Assembly: GCF_000196135.1 (NCBI RefSeq)
Contig: NC_005090.1
Coordinates: 444,001 to 508,000 of the forward strand
DNA length: 64,000 bases
DNA from: Wolinella succinogenes DSM 1740
GTDB taxonomy: Bacteria > Campylobacterota > Campylobacteria > Campylobacterales > Helicobacteraceae
Reading direction: 5' to 3'
The translations under genes were made by a program, and so were the position numbers. The notes under the pieces are model-generated. The model had not been told where the DNA came from. It made no database searches and was given only the letters and a program-made list of their open reading frames with translations. Below, piece after piece: positions 54,304 to 62,970 of this stretch (the first letter of the stretch is position 1; each line of letters starts with the position of its first letter).

Positions 54304-54918
54304 ATGGATAAAAAATTAGCGCAAGAGATGGGGCGAATCTCCCTCTCCATGTTTCGGAAAAACTTCTTTGGAGTCTTTCACGGCTCGATCTCTGCCAAGC
54401 TTGGCGACAATCGATTTGTTATCAACAAAAAAGATGCGATTTTTGATGAGATCAACGAAGAATCACTCATCACCCTCTACCACTCCCGTGACTATCGCTG
54501 GCAAGAGGCGAGCATCGATTCGTTCATTCATTCCAATATCTATCAAAACATCAGCGACGCTAAATATATCGCCTACTGCTTACCGCCTTTCACGATGGCT
54601 TATGCACTACGCTTCAATAAAATTGTCCCACAGGATTACTTTGGAGCTACCCTTTTTAAGGTGATCGAGGTTTATAATCCTAGGGATTTTGAGACTTGGT
54701 ATGAACGAGCGGATGTAGAGATCTATCGCCACATGAAAGAGAAGAGGGTTAAGGCGATGGTGATTCGAGGGTATGGGGTCTATCTTTTTGATCGTGACAT
54801 TAATCATCTTGCCAAGACCATTGCGGTGATTGAAAATAGCTGTCGGATTCTCTATCTCTCTGCTACCCTGGGGGGCGTCCCAGGAGTGCAGAGTTGTGAT
54901 CTTCCCTATACTATTTAG
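54304..54918 (+). CDS. Class II aldolase/adducin-fold protein lacking metal ligands
   Basis: A 204-residue protein. Its layout follows class II aldolases. FFGVFHGSISAKLGDNRFVI matches the GNxS phosphate-binding start, FDEINEESLITL the next motif, and SNIYQNISDAKYIAYC the segment before the zinc site. AMVIRGYGVYLFDRDINHLA matches the HGV segment, and a final helix follows. The zinc-binding HxH is replaced by YCLPP and the HG by GYG, so all metal-binding histidines appear lost and aldolase activity is unlikely. Its stop overlaps the flgL stop by two bases (convergent). Role unknown. Confidence 0.7.
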   Translation: MDKKLAQEMGRISLSMFRKNFFGVFHGSISAKLGDNRFVINKKDAIFDEINEESLITLYHSRDYRWQEASIDSFIHSNIYQNISDAKYIAYCLPPFTMAYALRFNKIVPQDYFGATLFKVIEVYNPRDFETWYERADVEIYRHMKEKRVKAMVIRGYGVYLFDRDINHLAKTIAVIENSCRILYLSATLGGVPGVQSCDLPYTI

Positions 54919-57455
54919 ATGTAATTGACCAAAGAGAGCTGGTTGATTTTGCTGATCGAGGTTAACATTGCCTGATAGTTGAGGGTGAGCTGGGCGAAGT
55001 CATTGTAGGTGCTTGCAATATCGGTGTCCACGACCTCAGATCTCAGGCTCTTGGTTTGGACGATGAGCACTTCGGTGCGCTCAAGGGAATATTTGAAGGC
55101 GTTGCCTTGTGCTCCGTTTTTGGCATGGACTTTATTGACATGGTCGCTTAGGTGTTCAAATTGGGTCATGCCTCCTTGGATTCCTACGCTTCTTAGGTCG
55201 CTTGAATAGGTCCCATCAGCCACATCCCCCGCTCGATAGATTCCCTTTCTGACTGAATCGATGATGCTATCTAGTTGGGCAAAGAAATTGACATGAGGAT
55301 CATCCACGGTGAGGGTGTTGTTGGAGTGGAAGGTGAGGGCGGAGCCGCTCTTGTCCATGGTTGCGGAGTAGTCATCGGTGGCAGAATCATACATCATGAA
55401 GCTCATACGAGTCTCAGAGCGGAGGAGATCTTTAATCTCGAGTTGCCCTTGGCTGTTGAGGGAGACGCCAATATTAGCTTTAGAGGCTTGGAGTAAGCCC
55501 TCGTAAGCGCTCTTTTGAATCTGCAACGTTGCACCCGTAGTTGCATCGGTATAGTCTGTGGTCGCATTGATATTGCTGTAGTTCATTGCCACCGTGATTA
55601 CATCCATGAGTTGTTGATAGGTCATCTCATCAGCCCTCACTTGGGTCACTGCTGGCGGAGTGTCGTGGGGATTAAAGATGGGAAATGTATCGACACCATT
55701 GATAGTGAAGGTGGTGCCAGGAGGAACGGTATTGCTAAAATTGAGTCTCGCCTCTACATCTATTCCGTTGATATCTTTGAGTTTCATGACATAGCTATCG
55801 CCATCCAAAGAGGCACCCGCCACTGCAGATAGTTTGGTGGAGGCCGTGGCGTATTCGCTATTTGAATTAATGATTTGAGAGACATTGCTAGAGAGAGTGG
55901 AGCCGCTCTTGGTGAAGGCAACGCGATCATATTCAACCGTGTAGTCGTTACTGAAGGCTTGGACGGGATTTCCTACGCCATCCTGGGCTTGGATGTTAAT
56001 GCTAAAGCTGCTCTCTCCATCATAAGGGGGTTCTCGCTGATCACTCGTGAGATTGAGGACGTTTTTGTCGGTGATATTGATTTTGCCATTACTGAATTCG
56101 ACCTCAATATCACCCGTGCCGGCGAAGTTGGCTTCGATTGAATCAAGTAAGTCTTGCACAGTGGTGGTGGGGGTGATGGCAAAGTTGTAACCCGCTACAG
56201 CTGCCCCAGCTGTTCCATCGGGATTGTTGGCTGAATTCCCTCCCAAGACAAGATTGGTGACGCCTCCCCCAAGAATATCGCTAAGAAGAGAGCTTTTGCC
56301 TGCAATGGCGTTATTGCTCGTACGAAGTGTGGTGGGGAGTGTGCTCACCCGGTGGTCGTAGTAGTTATTGGTAGAGGTGATTTGAGTGGCGGTTTTATCC
56401 CCTAGATAGGGGCTTTGGATGTAGCTTTTCACTCTGGCTCCACTCTCAATCAATTCATCTAAATCATCCACGTTAGAATCGCTTGAAATCATATAGAAGT
56501 CGATATTGCTTCGTCCCGTGGTGAGGTCTTTGATCTGAATTTCTCCATATTCATTGAGGGTTACATCGACCACTTTGTTGGTGCTCGTGTTGCCAAATTC
56601 CCTGCCAATTCGATCAAGCAAATCTTGCACGGTGGCGGCACTATCTTCGTTGGTGTAGGAGGGGGAGAGGGAAAACTTGTTTTTAAATGAGGTCCCATCG
56701 GGTCGAACCCCTTGAACATAAAACCACTCATCAGGATTGTCGCTGGGATTATCGTTGTTGTCTCCAAGTAAATCTCGAAGTTTGTCAGTGCTTTTGAGAT
56801 AGACCTCTTCTGGCTCTCCTGTTTTGTTAAGAGAATCCATGATATCGGGGTGGAGTTTGGATTGATTGTAGTTTTTGACGTTGGTGACGATGATGCGACT
56901 CTTATCGCTATCTTTGCCGCCAAACAGTTCAGCTCCTGTGATATTGTAACCAAGAAGGTTGTTCGAGCCAAGAAGGGCTTCTAGAGAAGAGTCGTTGCCA
57001 TAATAGTTGCCATTAGAATCAAAGGGCTTGGTGGTGACGGCTGTTCCTGAGAAGATGTATTGTCCCCCGATGGAGGTGTTGGCGATAGAGAGCATGTGCT
57101 CTTTGATCGCTTGAAGGTCATTGGCAAGTGCCTCCAAAGAGGTGGCGGAGTGGATTTGGTTGGCGGCTTGATTGAGTTTGGTGGTGAAGTTGGTCATGGA
57201 TTTGGAGAGCTCACTGAGCGCCGAATCGGTGTTGTCTGAAAAGCTTTTGGCGCTAGTGCTTAGCGTCTTGCTTTGGGTGAGGGTCGCCTCCTCGTAATCT
57301 AGACGCAGGGTTTGGCTATAGATGGTGCTATCTTGGTAGCCAAACTGGATTTTACGACCCGAAGACATTTGGGTAAGGAGGTCGTTGAGCTGAAGCTGGC
57401 TTGACTGCTGGTAGCGCGCGAGTGTCAGGTATTGTGAACTGTAACCAATTCTCAT
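54915..57455 (-). CDS. flgL: Flagellar hook-associated protein 3 (FlgL)
   Basis: An 846-residue junction protein between hook and filament. The N-terminal MRIGYSSQYLTLARYQQ with LTQMSSGRKI and the C-terminal VDTDIASTYNDFAQLTLNYQAML form the conserved coiled-coil ends shared with flagellin. The 600-residue centre is an Asn/Thr/Ser-rich, surface-exposed insert. It is more than twice the E. coli length but similar to Helicobacter and Campylobacter FlgL. ATG at the complement of 57453-57455 has an AAGGAT ribosome binding site; an upstream in-frame ATG (57500) adds a non-family segment. Driven by a sigma54-type promoter. Confidence 0.92.
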   Translation of the reverse strand: MRIGYSSQYLTLARYQQSSQLQLNDLLTQMSSGRKIQFGYQDSTIYSQTLRLDYEEATLTQSKTLSTSAKSFSDNTDSALSELSKSMTNFTTKLNQAANQIHSATSLEALANDLQAIKEHMLSIANTSIGGQYIFSGTAVTTKPFDSNGNYYGNDSSLEALLGSNNLLGYNITGAELFGGKDSDKSRIIVTNVKNYNQSKLHPDIMDSLNKTGEPEEVYLKSTDKLRDLLGDNNDNPSDNPDEWFYVQGVRPDGTSFKNKFSLSPSYTNEDSAATVQDLLDRIGREFGNTSTNKVVDVTLNEYGEIQIKDLTTGRSNIDFYMISSDSNVDDLDELIESGARVKSYIQSPYLGDKTATQITSTNNYYDHRVSTLPTTLRTSNNAIAGKSSLLSDILGGGVTNLVLGGNSANNPDGTAGAAVAGYNFAITPTTTVQDLLDSIEANFAGTGDIEVEFSNGKINITDKNVLNLTSDQREPPYDGESSFSINIQAQDGVGNPVQAFSNDYTVEYDRVAFTKSGSTLSSNVSQIINSNSEYATASTKLSAVAGASLDGDSYVMKLKDINGIDVEARLNFSNTVPPGTTFTINGVDTFPIFNPHDTPPAVTQVRADEMTYQQLMDVITVAMNYSNINATTDYTDATTGATLQIQKSAYEGLLQASKANIGVSLNSQGQLEIKDLLRSETRMSFMMYDSATDDYSATMDKSGSALTFHSNNTLTVDDPHVNFFAQLDSIIDSVRKGIYRAGDVADGTYSSDLRSVGIQGGMTQFEHLSDHVNKVHAKNGAQGNAFKYSLERTEVLIVQTKSLRSEVVDTDIASTYNDFAQLTLNYQAMLTSISKINQLSLVNYI

Positions 57456-57505
57456 GATGCATCCTTTAGGGATTCTCTTTAAGGAGTTCTCTTTGATCAA
57501 GTGGC

Positions 57506-57522
57506 AAGCAATTTCAATTCCC
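57506..57522 (-). promoter_or_regulatory. Sigma54-type promoter of flgL
   Basis: On the minus strand the sequence GGAATTGAAATTGCTT has GG and GC separated by ten bases, matching the -24/-12 pattern (GGAA-N6-TTGCTT) of RpoN-dependent flagellar genes in this class. The start would fall about 40 bases before the flgL ATG. Confidence 0.6.
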
Positions 57523-57603
57523 TTCTTGCATCACGATTAACCTAGAGAAACCCTAGCAAACTATCGTGAAAATCGGCATTTCTTGTGGATTTTTTAAAAA
57601 TAG

Positions 57604-57611
57604 TGTAAAAT
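57604..57611 (+). promoter_or_regulatory. hup promoter -10
   Basis: TGTAAAAT at 57604-57611, after an A/T-rich run and without a -35, very like the tuf promoter (both read AGTGTAAAAT). The hup ATG is 34 bases downstream; AAGGACA at 57635-57641 is the ribosome binding site. Confidence 0.55.
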
Positions 57612-57645
57612 CGCCGCTTTTTACTTCAAAAGCACAAGGACAATC

Positions 57646-57921
57646 ATGAAAAAAGCTGAATTTATCGACGCTGTAGCCCTCAAAGCAGGTCTATCCAAGA
57701 AAGATTCTGAGTTGGCACTCGATTCGATTCTAGAAGTTTTGACTGAAGCACTCGCTCAAGGCAAAAGCGTCAATTTTATTGGATTTGGTGGATTTAGCAC
57801 CATTGAACGAGCGGCTCGAAAAGCTAAAGTTCCCGGAACGGATAAAGTTGTTGATGTTCCTGCGGTAAGAGCGGTGAAATTCAAAGTGGGCAAGCAACTC
57901 AAAGAGGCTGTGGCGAAGTAA
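57646..57921 (+). CDS. hup: DNA-binding protein HU
   Basis: A 91-residue nucleoid protein of the HU/IHF family. MKKAEFIDAVALKAGLSKKDSE is the N-terminal helical dimerisation part. VNFIGFGGFSTIERAARKAKVPGT corresponds to the conserved GFGxF and the DNA-binding arm, though the arm lacks the usual RNP motif and reads KVPGTDKVVDVP. Single-gene unit with its own promoter and a strong downstream hairpin. Confidence 0.95.
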   Translation: MKKAEFIDAVALKAGLSKKDSELALDSILEVLTEALAQGKSVNFIGFGGFSTIERAARKAKVPGTDKVVDVPAVRAVKFKVGKQLKEAVAK

Positions 57922-57926
57922 GGTGG

Positions 57927-57971
57927 CGCAAGTTCCTTTGGAAAGCAAACTTTCCAAAGGAGACACTTGCG
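57927..57971. terminator. Long hairpin between hup and the convergent small gene
   Basis: CGCAAGT (57927-57933) pairs with ACTTGCG (57965-57971), and inside it TCCTTTGGAAAG (57934-57945) pairs perfectly with CTTTCCAAAGGA (57950-57961) around CAAA. Only three unpaired bases separate the two stems on one side. No T run on either strand; a convergent terminator or RNA-stabilising structure. Confidence 0.65.
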
Positions 57972-57990
57972 AGCAAGAGGGGATTTTGGG

Positions 57991-58308
57991 TTATCGAAGA
58001 AGCTCGATTCTCTCCTCTTTCATCTCATAGGGAATCTTGGGGGCACTAGGTGCTTTACCACTGGCTTTGCTGGCAGGATTGCCGCCTTTTCTTCCTATCT
58101 GTGAGGCGTTTGGAGCTTTAGAGATAGAGAGAATTTGACCCGTTCGGCCATCCACAAAATAGGCCGTGTTAGAGGATTGGGTTTGTGAGAAGTTTTTGAG
58201 CTGCGCATCCAAAGGGTTAAGTTTGGGGGCGGATTTGGGGACTTGTAGATAGTTGTCCGCTTGAGCTAGAGAGAGAGCCAAAAGCAGAACCAAGGCGATT
58301 CGCGTCAT
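57991..58308 (-). CDS. Small secreted hypothetical protein
   Basis: A 105-residue protein with a clear signal peptide (MTRIALVLLLALSLAQA, cleaved about residue 17), so periplasmic. The mature part is low-complexity (Pro, Ser, Lys, Ala, Gly) with one ordered stretch TAYFVDGRTGQILSISK. No cysteine and no lipobox. Alone on the minus strand between hup and the RidA gene. Family not recognised. Confidence 0.7.
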   Translation of the reverse strand: MTRIALVLLLALSLAQADNYLQVPKSAPKLNPLDAQLKNFSQTQSSNTAYFVDGRTGQILSISKAPNASQIGRKGGNPASKASGKAPSAPKIPYEMKEERIELLR

Positions 58309-58386
58309 GTTTTAAAGTTCCTTTGAGATAGAATATTTGACACCATTATATAGTAGCTTTGATTACATTTGATTAAGGAGAGAGTG

Positions 58387-58758
58387 ATGAAATTCATTTC
58401 GACAGACCAAGCCCCCGCAGCGATTGGACCCTATTCGCAGGCGATTGTGGTGAATGATATGATCTTCACTTCGGGGCAGATTGCCCTAAGACCTGAAGGA
58501 AGCATGGAGGAGGGAGATGTGGAGGCTCAGACGCGACAAGTGCTCACTAATCTCAAAGGAGTGTTAGAATCAGAGGGGAGCACTCTCTCTAAAGTGATTA
58601 AAACCACGGTTTTTCTAGCACACATGGAAGATTTTGCTAAGATGAATGGAGTCTATGCGGAGTTTTTTGGCGAGCACAAGCCTGCTAGAAGCACCGTGGC
58701 GGTGAAAACTCTTCCAAAGAACGCTTTGGTGGAGATTGAGTGTATTGCTTTAAAGTAA
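58387..58758 (+). CDS. ridA: RidA family enamine/imine deaminase
   Basis: A 123-residue member of the RidA/YjgF family, which removes reactive enamine intermediates made by PLP enzymes. QAPAAIGPYSQAIVVNDMIFTSGQI (residues about 8-32) and the C-terminal PARSTVAVKTLPKNALVEIECIA hold the conserved arginine and glutamate of the trimer-interface active site. ATG 58387 follows TAAGGAGAGAG; an in-frame upstream start at 58369 precedes that site and is rejected. Confidence 0.92.
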   Translation: MKFISTDQAPAAIGPYSQAIVVNDMIFTSGQIALRPEGSMEEGDVEAQTRQVLTNLKGVLESEGSTLSKVIKTTVFLAHMEDFAKMNGVYAEFFGEHKPARSTVAVKTLPKNALVEIECIALK

Positions 58759-58774
58759 ACTTAACATTGATTTT

Positions 58775-58782
58775 TGTATAAT
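58775..58782 (+). promoter_or_regulatory. rplU promoter -10
   Basis: TGTATAAT at 58775-58782, no clear -35, about 80 bases ahead of the rplU ATG, leaving a leader of roughly 75 bases. Confidence 0.55.
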
Positions 58783-58863
58783 CCGCACTCCTAATTTCAT
58801 CTGTATGCCCTGTGTGGGCGTGTAGTTTGGAGCCAAACTTCAAAACATTTTTAAGGAATAGCA

Positions 58864-59175
58864 ATGTATGCGATCGTGAAGAATGGAGGCAAACAATACA
58901 AGGTCCAAGAAGGCGATATCGTCCTTTTTGATAAAATGAGCCTTGAGCCGAAGTCAAAAGTAGAGTTGAATGAAGTTTTAGCCCTCTGCAAAGATGACAA
59001 CTTGATCCTTGGAACCCCTTTTGTTGAGGGTGCAAAGATTGAGATTGAAGTCATTAATGAAGATCGAGCGAAAAAGGTCGTCACTTTCAAAAAACGAAGA
59101 AGAAAAGACAGCAAAACCAAACGAGGCTTCCGACGAGATTTCACTCGCGTCAGAATCTTGAAGATCGCTGCGTAA
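58864..59175 (+). CDS. rplU: Ribosomal protein L21
   Basis: A 103-residue large-subunit protein. [20 protein letters not shown] is the typical start; [28 protein letters not shown] matches the conserved basic C-terminal region with the GxR motif. AAGGAATAG precedes the ATG. First gene of rplU-rpmA-obgE. Confidence 0.97.
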   Translation: MYAIVKNGGKQYKVQEGDIVLFDKMSLEPKSKVELNEVLALCKDDNLILGTPFVEGAKIEIEVINEDRAKKVVTFKKRRRKDSKTKRGFRRDFTRVRILKIAA

Positions 59176-59184
59176 GGAGAAGAA

Positions 59185-59442
59185 ATGGCACACAAAAAAG
59201 GTCAAGGTAGTACCCAGAATAACCGCGATTCAGCGGGGCGACGCTTAGGCGTAAAAAAGTTTGGGGGTGAGTTTGTTCGCGCAGGCAACATTATCATCCG
59301 ACAGCGAGGCACCAAGGTTCACCCTGGAAGCAATGTGGGCATGGGAACAGACCACACGATTTTCGCTCTTATTGATGGAATCGTGAAGTTCGAGCGCAAA
59401 GACAAAGAGCGCAAAAAAGTCTCTATCTACCCCGCTTCTTAA
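59185..59442 (+). CDS. rpmA: Ribosomal protein L27
   Basis: An 85-residue protein near the peptidyl-transferase centre. [29 protein letters not shown] is the full L27 signature. The protein starts directly with AHKKG, so no Firmicutes-type cleavable extension. Ten bases after rplU. Confidence 0.98.
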   Translation: MAHKKGQGSTQNNRDSAGRRLGVKKFGGEFVRAGNIIIRQRGTKVHPGSNVGMGTDHTIFALIDGIVKFERKDKERKKVSIYPAS

Positions 59443-59458
59443 TTTCCCTCTCTATTCT

Positions 59459-59504
59459 CCTCCCCTTTTAGATTTTCTAGAAGAGGGAGGCTTCTAAAAG
59501 TTTT
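59459..59504 (+). other. Interleaved inverted repeats between rpmA and obgE
   Basis: CCTCCC (59459-59464) can pair with GGGAGG (59485-59490), and CTTTTAGA (59465-59472) with TCTAAAAG (59493-59500). The order A-B-A'-B' allows either a pseudoknot or two mutually exclusive hairpins. The second hairpin is followed by TTTT and would act as a weak terminator before obgE. Confidence 0.45.
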
Positions 59505-59559
59505 CAACCACTTTAAGATAAAATCCCCTCAATGTTAAAACACAAAGGCAAGCTCATAT

Positions 59560-60636
59560 ATGTTTGTAGATAATGTCGATATTTATGTCTCTTCGGGCAA
59601 AGGAGGCGCGGGCGCTGTTTCTTTTAGGCGTGAAAAGTATGTGATTCAGGGGGGTCCTGATGGGGGCGATGGAGGCAAAGGGGGTGATCTCTACTTTGAA
59701 GTGAATGCTAACACCGACACCCTCTCTAAGTTCAAAGGGGCAAAGCACTATCGCGCCAAAAATGGACAGCCAGGAATGGGAAGGCGCATGAGCGGCAAGA
59801 GTGGTGAAGAGATGGTGATTGTGGTTCCTCCGGGAACGCAAGTGTTTGATTATGAGAGCAACGAGCTTCTTTTGGACCTCAAAGAGGAGGGTATGCGCGT
59901 GAAATTCCTTGAGGGGGGCAAAGGAGGGTTGGGCAACTATCACTTCAAAAACTCCGTCAATCAGCGCCCCACTTACGCCCAACCCGGAATCGCTGGAGAG
60001 GAGCGTCATGTTCGCTTGGAGCTGAAGCTCATCGCTGATGTGGGATTGGTCGGATTCCCCAATGTAGGCAAGTCAACGCTCATCTCCACCCTCTCTAACG
60101 CTAGACCTGAAGTGGCCAATTATGAGTTCACTACGCTCATTCCTGCCTTGGGTGTAGTGGATGTGGATGAGTTTAGCTCTTTTGTGATGGCCGATATTCC
60201 TGGAATCATCGGGGGTGCGAGCGAAGGAAAGGGGCTTGGTCTAGAGTTTTTGCGTCATATTGAGCGCACCAAAACACTTCTTTTTGTGATCGACCTCTCC
60301 AACTATCGAGAACCCTTGGAGCAGTTTGAGATTCTTCAAAAAGAGTTGAGCCAATTTAGCCCCGAGCTTTCGCTTCGACCCTTTGGAATCGCCCTCTCCA
60401 AAGTGGACGCCCTCTCCAAAGAGGAAGCCAATGAGAAGATCGAACTCTTTTTAAAAGGAATCGGTCTCTCCTCTTGTCAAAGCAATCAATACGCTCTGAG
60501 CGAGGCGTTGCAGAATTACATCGCTCCTTTGGAATCGTCCATCCCCGCCTTTGTTGTGCCCATCTCTTCGGCGACCCATGAAAACATCAAACCACTCAAA
60601 TATCTTCTTCACGAAAGCGTGAGGAGAAGGGGATGA
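59560..60636 (+). CDS. obgE: GTPase Obg (CgtA)
   Basis: A 358-residue essential ribosome-associated GTPase. The glycine-rich Obg domain (residues 1-158) has [18 protein letters not shown] and a run of GGDGGKGG. The G domain has P loop GFPNVGKST at about 165-173, [16 protein letters not shown] as switch II and LSKVDAL as the specificity motif. A GATAAAAT -10 at about 59517-59524 may give it a separate promoter. The stop overlaps the proB ATG (ATGA). Confidence 0.97.
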   Translation: MFVDNVDIYVSSGKGGAGAVSFRREKYVIQGGPDGGDGGKGGDLYFEVNANTDTLSKFKGAKHYRAKNGQPGMGRRMSGKSGEEMVIVVPPGTQVFDYESNELLLDLKEEGMRVKFLEGGKGGLGNYHFKNSVNQRPTYAQPGIAGEERHVRLELKLIADVGLVGFPNVGKSTLISTLSNARPEVANYEFTTLIPALGVVDVDEFSSFVMADIPGIIGGASEGKGLGLEFLRHIERTKTLLFVIDLSNYREPLEQFEILQKELSQFSPELSLRPFGIALSKVDALSKEEANEKIELFLKGIGLSSCQSNQYALSEALQNYIAPLESSIPAFVVPISSATHENIKPLKYLLHESVRRRG

Positions 60637-61418
60637 GGCGAATTGTCATCAAGGTCGGAAGCGCGCTTTTAAGCCGAGGGCATGAGATGGCAATGGATCG
60701 GATGGAGTCGCTCTGTCGTTTTATCGCGGAGTTGAAGCAAAAAGGCGATGAGGTGATTTTGGTCACTTCGGCCGCGGTAGCAGCGGGATACACAGCACTG
60801 GCGTTGGATAAGAGACAATTGCCCAATCGTCAGGCGCTTGCTGCCATTGGCCAGCCACTTCTCATGAATCTCTATCATCAAACGCTAGCCCCCTTGGGAA
60901 TCTTGCCCGCTCAAATGCTCCTCTCTGCCTATGATTTTGATTCGCGAAAGCGAACAGAAAATGCACGCAACACGATTGAGGTGCTGCTGAGTCATGGCGT
61001 TTTGCCCATCATCAATGAGAATGACGCGGTTGCCACCAAGGAGCTTGATATGCTCGCGGTCTTTGGCGACAACGATCGACTCTCGGCTCATGTAGCGCAC
61101 TATTTTAGCGCCGAGATTCTTCTGATTTTGAGTGACATTGATGGCTATTATGATAAGAATCCTTGTGAATTTCCTGATGCCAAGATCAGGCGTGTGGTCA
61201 ATTTTTTGACACCCGAGGAGCTGGAGGCGGAGGTTTCACCCAATAACGCTTTTGCCACAGGGGGAATTGTCACCAAGCTTCAAGCGGCGGATTTTCTCAT
61301 GAAGCGAGGGCAGAAAATGTTTCTGGCCAATGGCTTCAATCTAGGGGATGCGCGAAGCTTTCTCTTGGAGGGAATCCATTGCCAAGGGACGCTATTTGTG
61401 CAAGGAGGAGAATCGTGA
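60633..61418 (+). CDS. proB: Glutamate 5-kinase
   Basis: A 261-residue amino acid kinase for the first step of proline synthesis. The N terminus [13 protein letters not shown] binds phosphate, [10 protein letters not shown] and NENDAVA bind substrate, and [12 protein letters not shown] plus [11 protein letters not shown] complete the fold. The C-terminal PUA domain of the E. coli enzyme (367 residues) is missing, as in related Campylobacterota. Overlaps obgE by four bases and fmt by four. Confidence 0.95.
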   Translation: MRRIVIKVGSALLSRGHEMAMDRMESLCRFIAELKQKGDEVILVTSAAVAAGYTALALDKRQLPNRQALAAIGQPLLMNLYHQTLAPLGILPAQMLLSAYDFDSRKRTENARNTIEVLLSHGVLPIINENDAVATKELDMLAVFGDNDRLSAHVAHYFSAEILLILSDIDGYYDKNPCEFPDAKIRRVVNFLTPEELEAEVSPNNAFATGGIVTKLQAADFLMKRGQKMFLANGFNLGDARSFLLEGIHCQGTLFVQGGES

Positions 61419-62332
61419 TTAGAGTGCTTTTCATGGGGACACCCGCCTATGCCAAAACCATCCTTGAGGCGCTTTGGTTCTCTGAGGAGGTTGAGGTAGT
61501 GGGGGTGGTCTCTCAGCCGGATAAGCCCGTAGGAAGGAGGCAGGAACTCACCCCTCCGCCCGTTAAAGAGAGCTGTTTGAGGCTTGCCCCCCATACGCCT
61601 CTTTTTCAGCCCGAAAACCTCAAAGAGGAGCGATGGGCGAAAGAGTGGAGGGCGCTAGAGCCTGATTTTATCGTGGTTGCGGCCTATGGAAAGATTCTCC
61701 CAAAAGTGATTTTAGATATCGCCCCTTGTATTAATCTGCATGCCTCGATTCTTCCTTTGTATCGTGGAGCCAGTCCAATTCATGAGTCGCTCCGAAGGGG
61801 TGATGCTTGGAGTGGTGTGAGTGCGATGAGGATGGAAGAGGGGCTAGATTGTGGCGAGGTGCTTGGTTGTAGTTTCGTGGAGATCAAAGAGGAGTGGGGT
61901 GTCTCAAGACTCTTTGAGGAGTTGGCTAATAGAGCAGCGGCTTTGACTTTGAAGGTTTTGAAGCGCTTCTCCGAGATTCGTCCCCTTCCCCAGGTGGGTG
62001 CGGATAGCTCTTACTGCAGAAAGATTCGCAAAGAAGAGGGGTTGGTGGGGTTTGTCAATGCCAAAGAGCTCTATGACCAGTTCCGCGCCTACAAGGTGTG
62101 GCCGGGAATCTTTTTGCGCTCTGAGCTCAAACTCAAAGAGATCACTCTTTTGTCTGAAACAGGGGAGCACCACATGGGTGAGATTTTGGCGATCAACAAA
62201 GAGGGAGTTGTGGTGGGCTGTAAAGAGGGCTCTCTGAGGATTCTTATGGTGCAGGCTCCCTCTAAAAAAGAGGTGGATGCGGTGAGTTATGTGAATGGCA
62301 AAAGGCTTGGGGTTGGAGATATACTCTTTTGA
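61415..62332 (+). CDS. fmt: Methionyl-tRNA formyltransferase
   Basis: A 305-residue enzyme that formylates initiator Met-tRNA. GTG 61415 overlaps the proB stop and has AAGGAGGAG (61402-61410). The N terminus is [30 protein letters not shown] and the catalytic INLHASILPLYRGASPIHESL (Asn-His and later Asp in DCGEVLG) are clear. The C-terminal OB-type tRNA-binding domain starts near residue 205. Confidence 0.97.
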   Translation: MIRVLFMGTPAYAKTILEALWFSEEVEVVGVVSQPDKPVGRRQELTPPPVKESCLRLAPHTPLFQPENLKEERWAKEWRALEPDFIVVAAYGKILPKVILDIAPCINLHASILPLYRGASPIHESLRRGDAWSGVSAMRMEEGLDCGEVLGCSFVEIKEEWGVSRLFEELANRAAALTLKVLKRFSEIRPLPQVGADSSYCRKIRKEEGLVGFVNAKELYDQFRAYKVWPGIFLRSELKLKEITLLSETGEHHMGEILAINKEGVVVGCKEGSLRILMVQAPSKKEVDAVSYVNGKRLGVGDILF

Positions 62333-62948
62333 GGAGCTCTCCTCCACTCAGCTTTGGCTCTGTGAGCAGATACGCACCCAAAACCTCTTCCCGCCCCTAG
62401 CGGTAGTCGCCAAGCGCCAAAAAGATGGAATCGGAAGCCGAGGGAATCAATGGGAGGAGACCAAAGAGGCGCTCACCTTCTCCTTTGCCCTCCCCATCAC
62501 CTCGCTCCCCAAAGACCTCCCTCTTGTCTCTTCTTCGCTTTTTTTTGGCTATCTTTTTAAAAAAGTTCTCGCTCAAAGAGGCTCAAAGGTGTGGCTCAAA
62601 TGGCCTAACGACCTCTACCTTGGAGAGCGGAAAATGGGGGGCGTGATCACTTCAAAGGTGGGTGAAGTCGTCGTGGGGGGGATTGGGCTTAATCTTGATT
62701 CCTCAAACGATTCTTACGCTTTTTTGGAGTCAGAAGTGCCAAAAGATGGGCTTTTGGAGGAGTATTTGGGGGAGCTTAGCAAAGAGTGGAGATGGAAGCA
62801 AATTTTTAGTAATTACGAGATAGAATTCAAGCTTAAATCCGACTTTATTTTCCACCACGAAGGGGAGAGGGTGTCAGCTTTGGAGGCGACGCTCTGTGAG
62901 GATGGGGCACTGCTGTTTCGTGGAAAGAAAGTTTACAGCGCTAGATAA
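62295..62948 (+). CDS. birA: Biotin-protein ligase
   Basis: A 217-residue biotin transferase that charges the biotin carboxyl carrier of carboxylases. It contains [10 protein letters not shown] near the N terminus, [16 protein letters not shown] (the GRGRxGR-like biotinyl-AMP loop, here GIGSRGNQW) and [21 protein letters not shown]. No DNA-binding domain, so it is not a repressor. The start is uncertain: ATG 62295 overlaps fmt by 38 bases; TTG 62307 or 62313 would fit the family better. Confidence 0.9.
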   Translation: MAKGLGLEIYSFEELSSTQLWLCEQIRTQNLFPPLAVVAKRQKDGIGSRGNQWEETKEALTFSFALPITSLPKDLPLVSSSLFFGYLFKKVLAQRGSKVWLKWPNDLYLGERKMGGVITSKVGEVVVGGIGLNLDSSNDSYAFLESEVPKDGLLEEYLGELSKEWRWKQIFSNYEIEFKLKSDFIFHHEGERVSALEATLCEDGALLFRGKKVYSAR

Positions 62949-62970
62949 AATTCAGGACTTGGGATGCATC

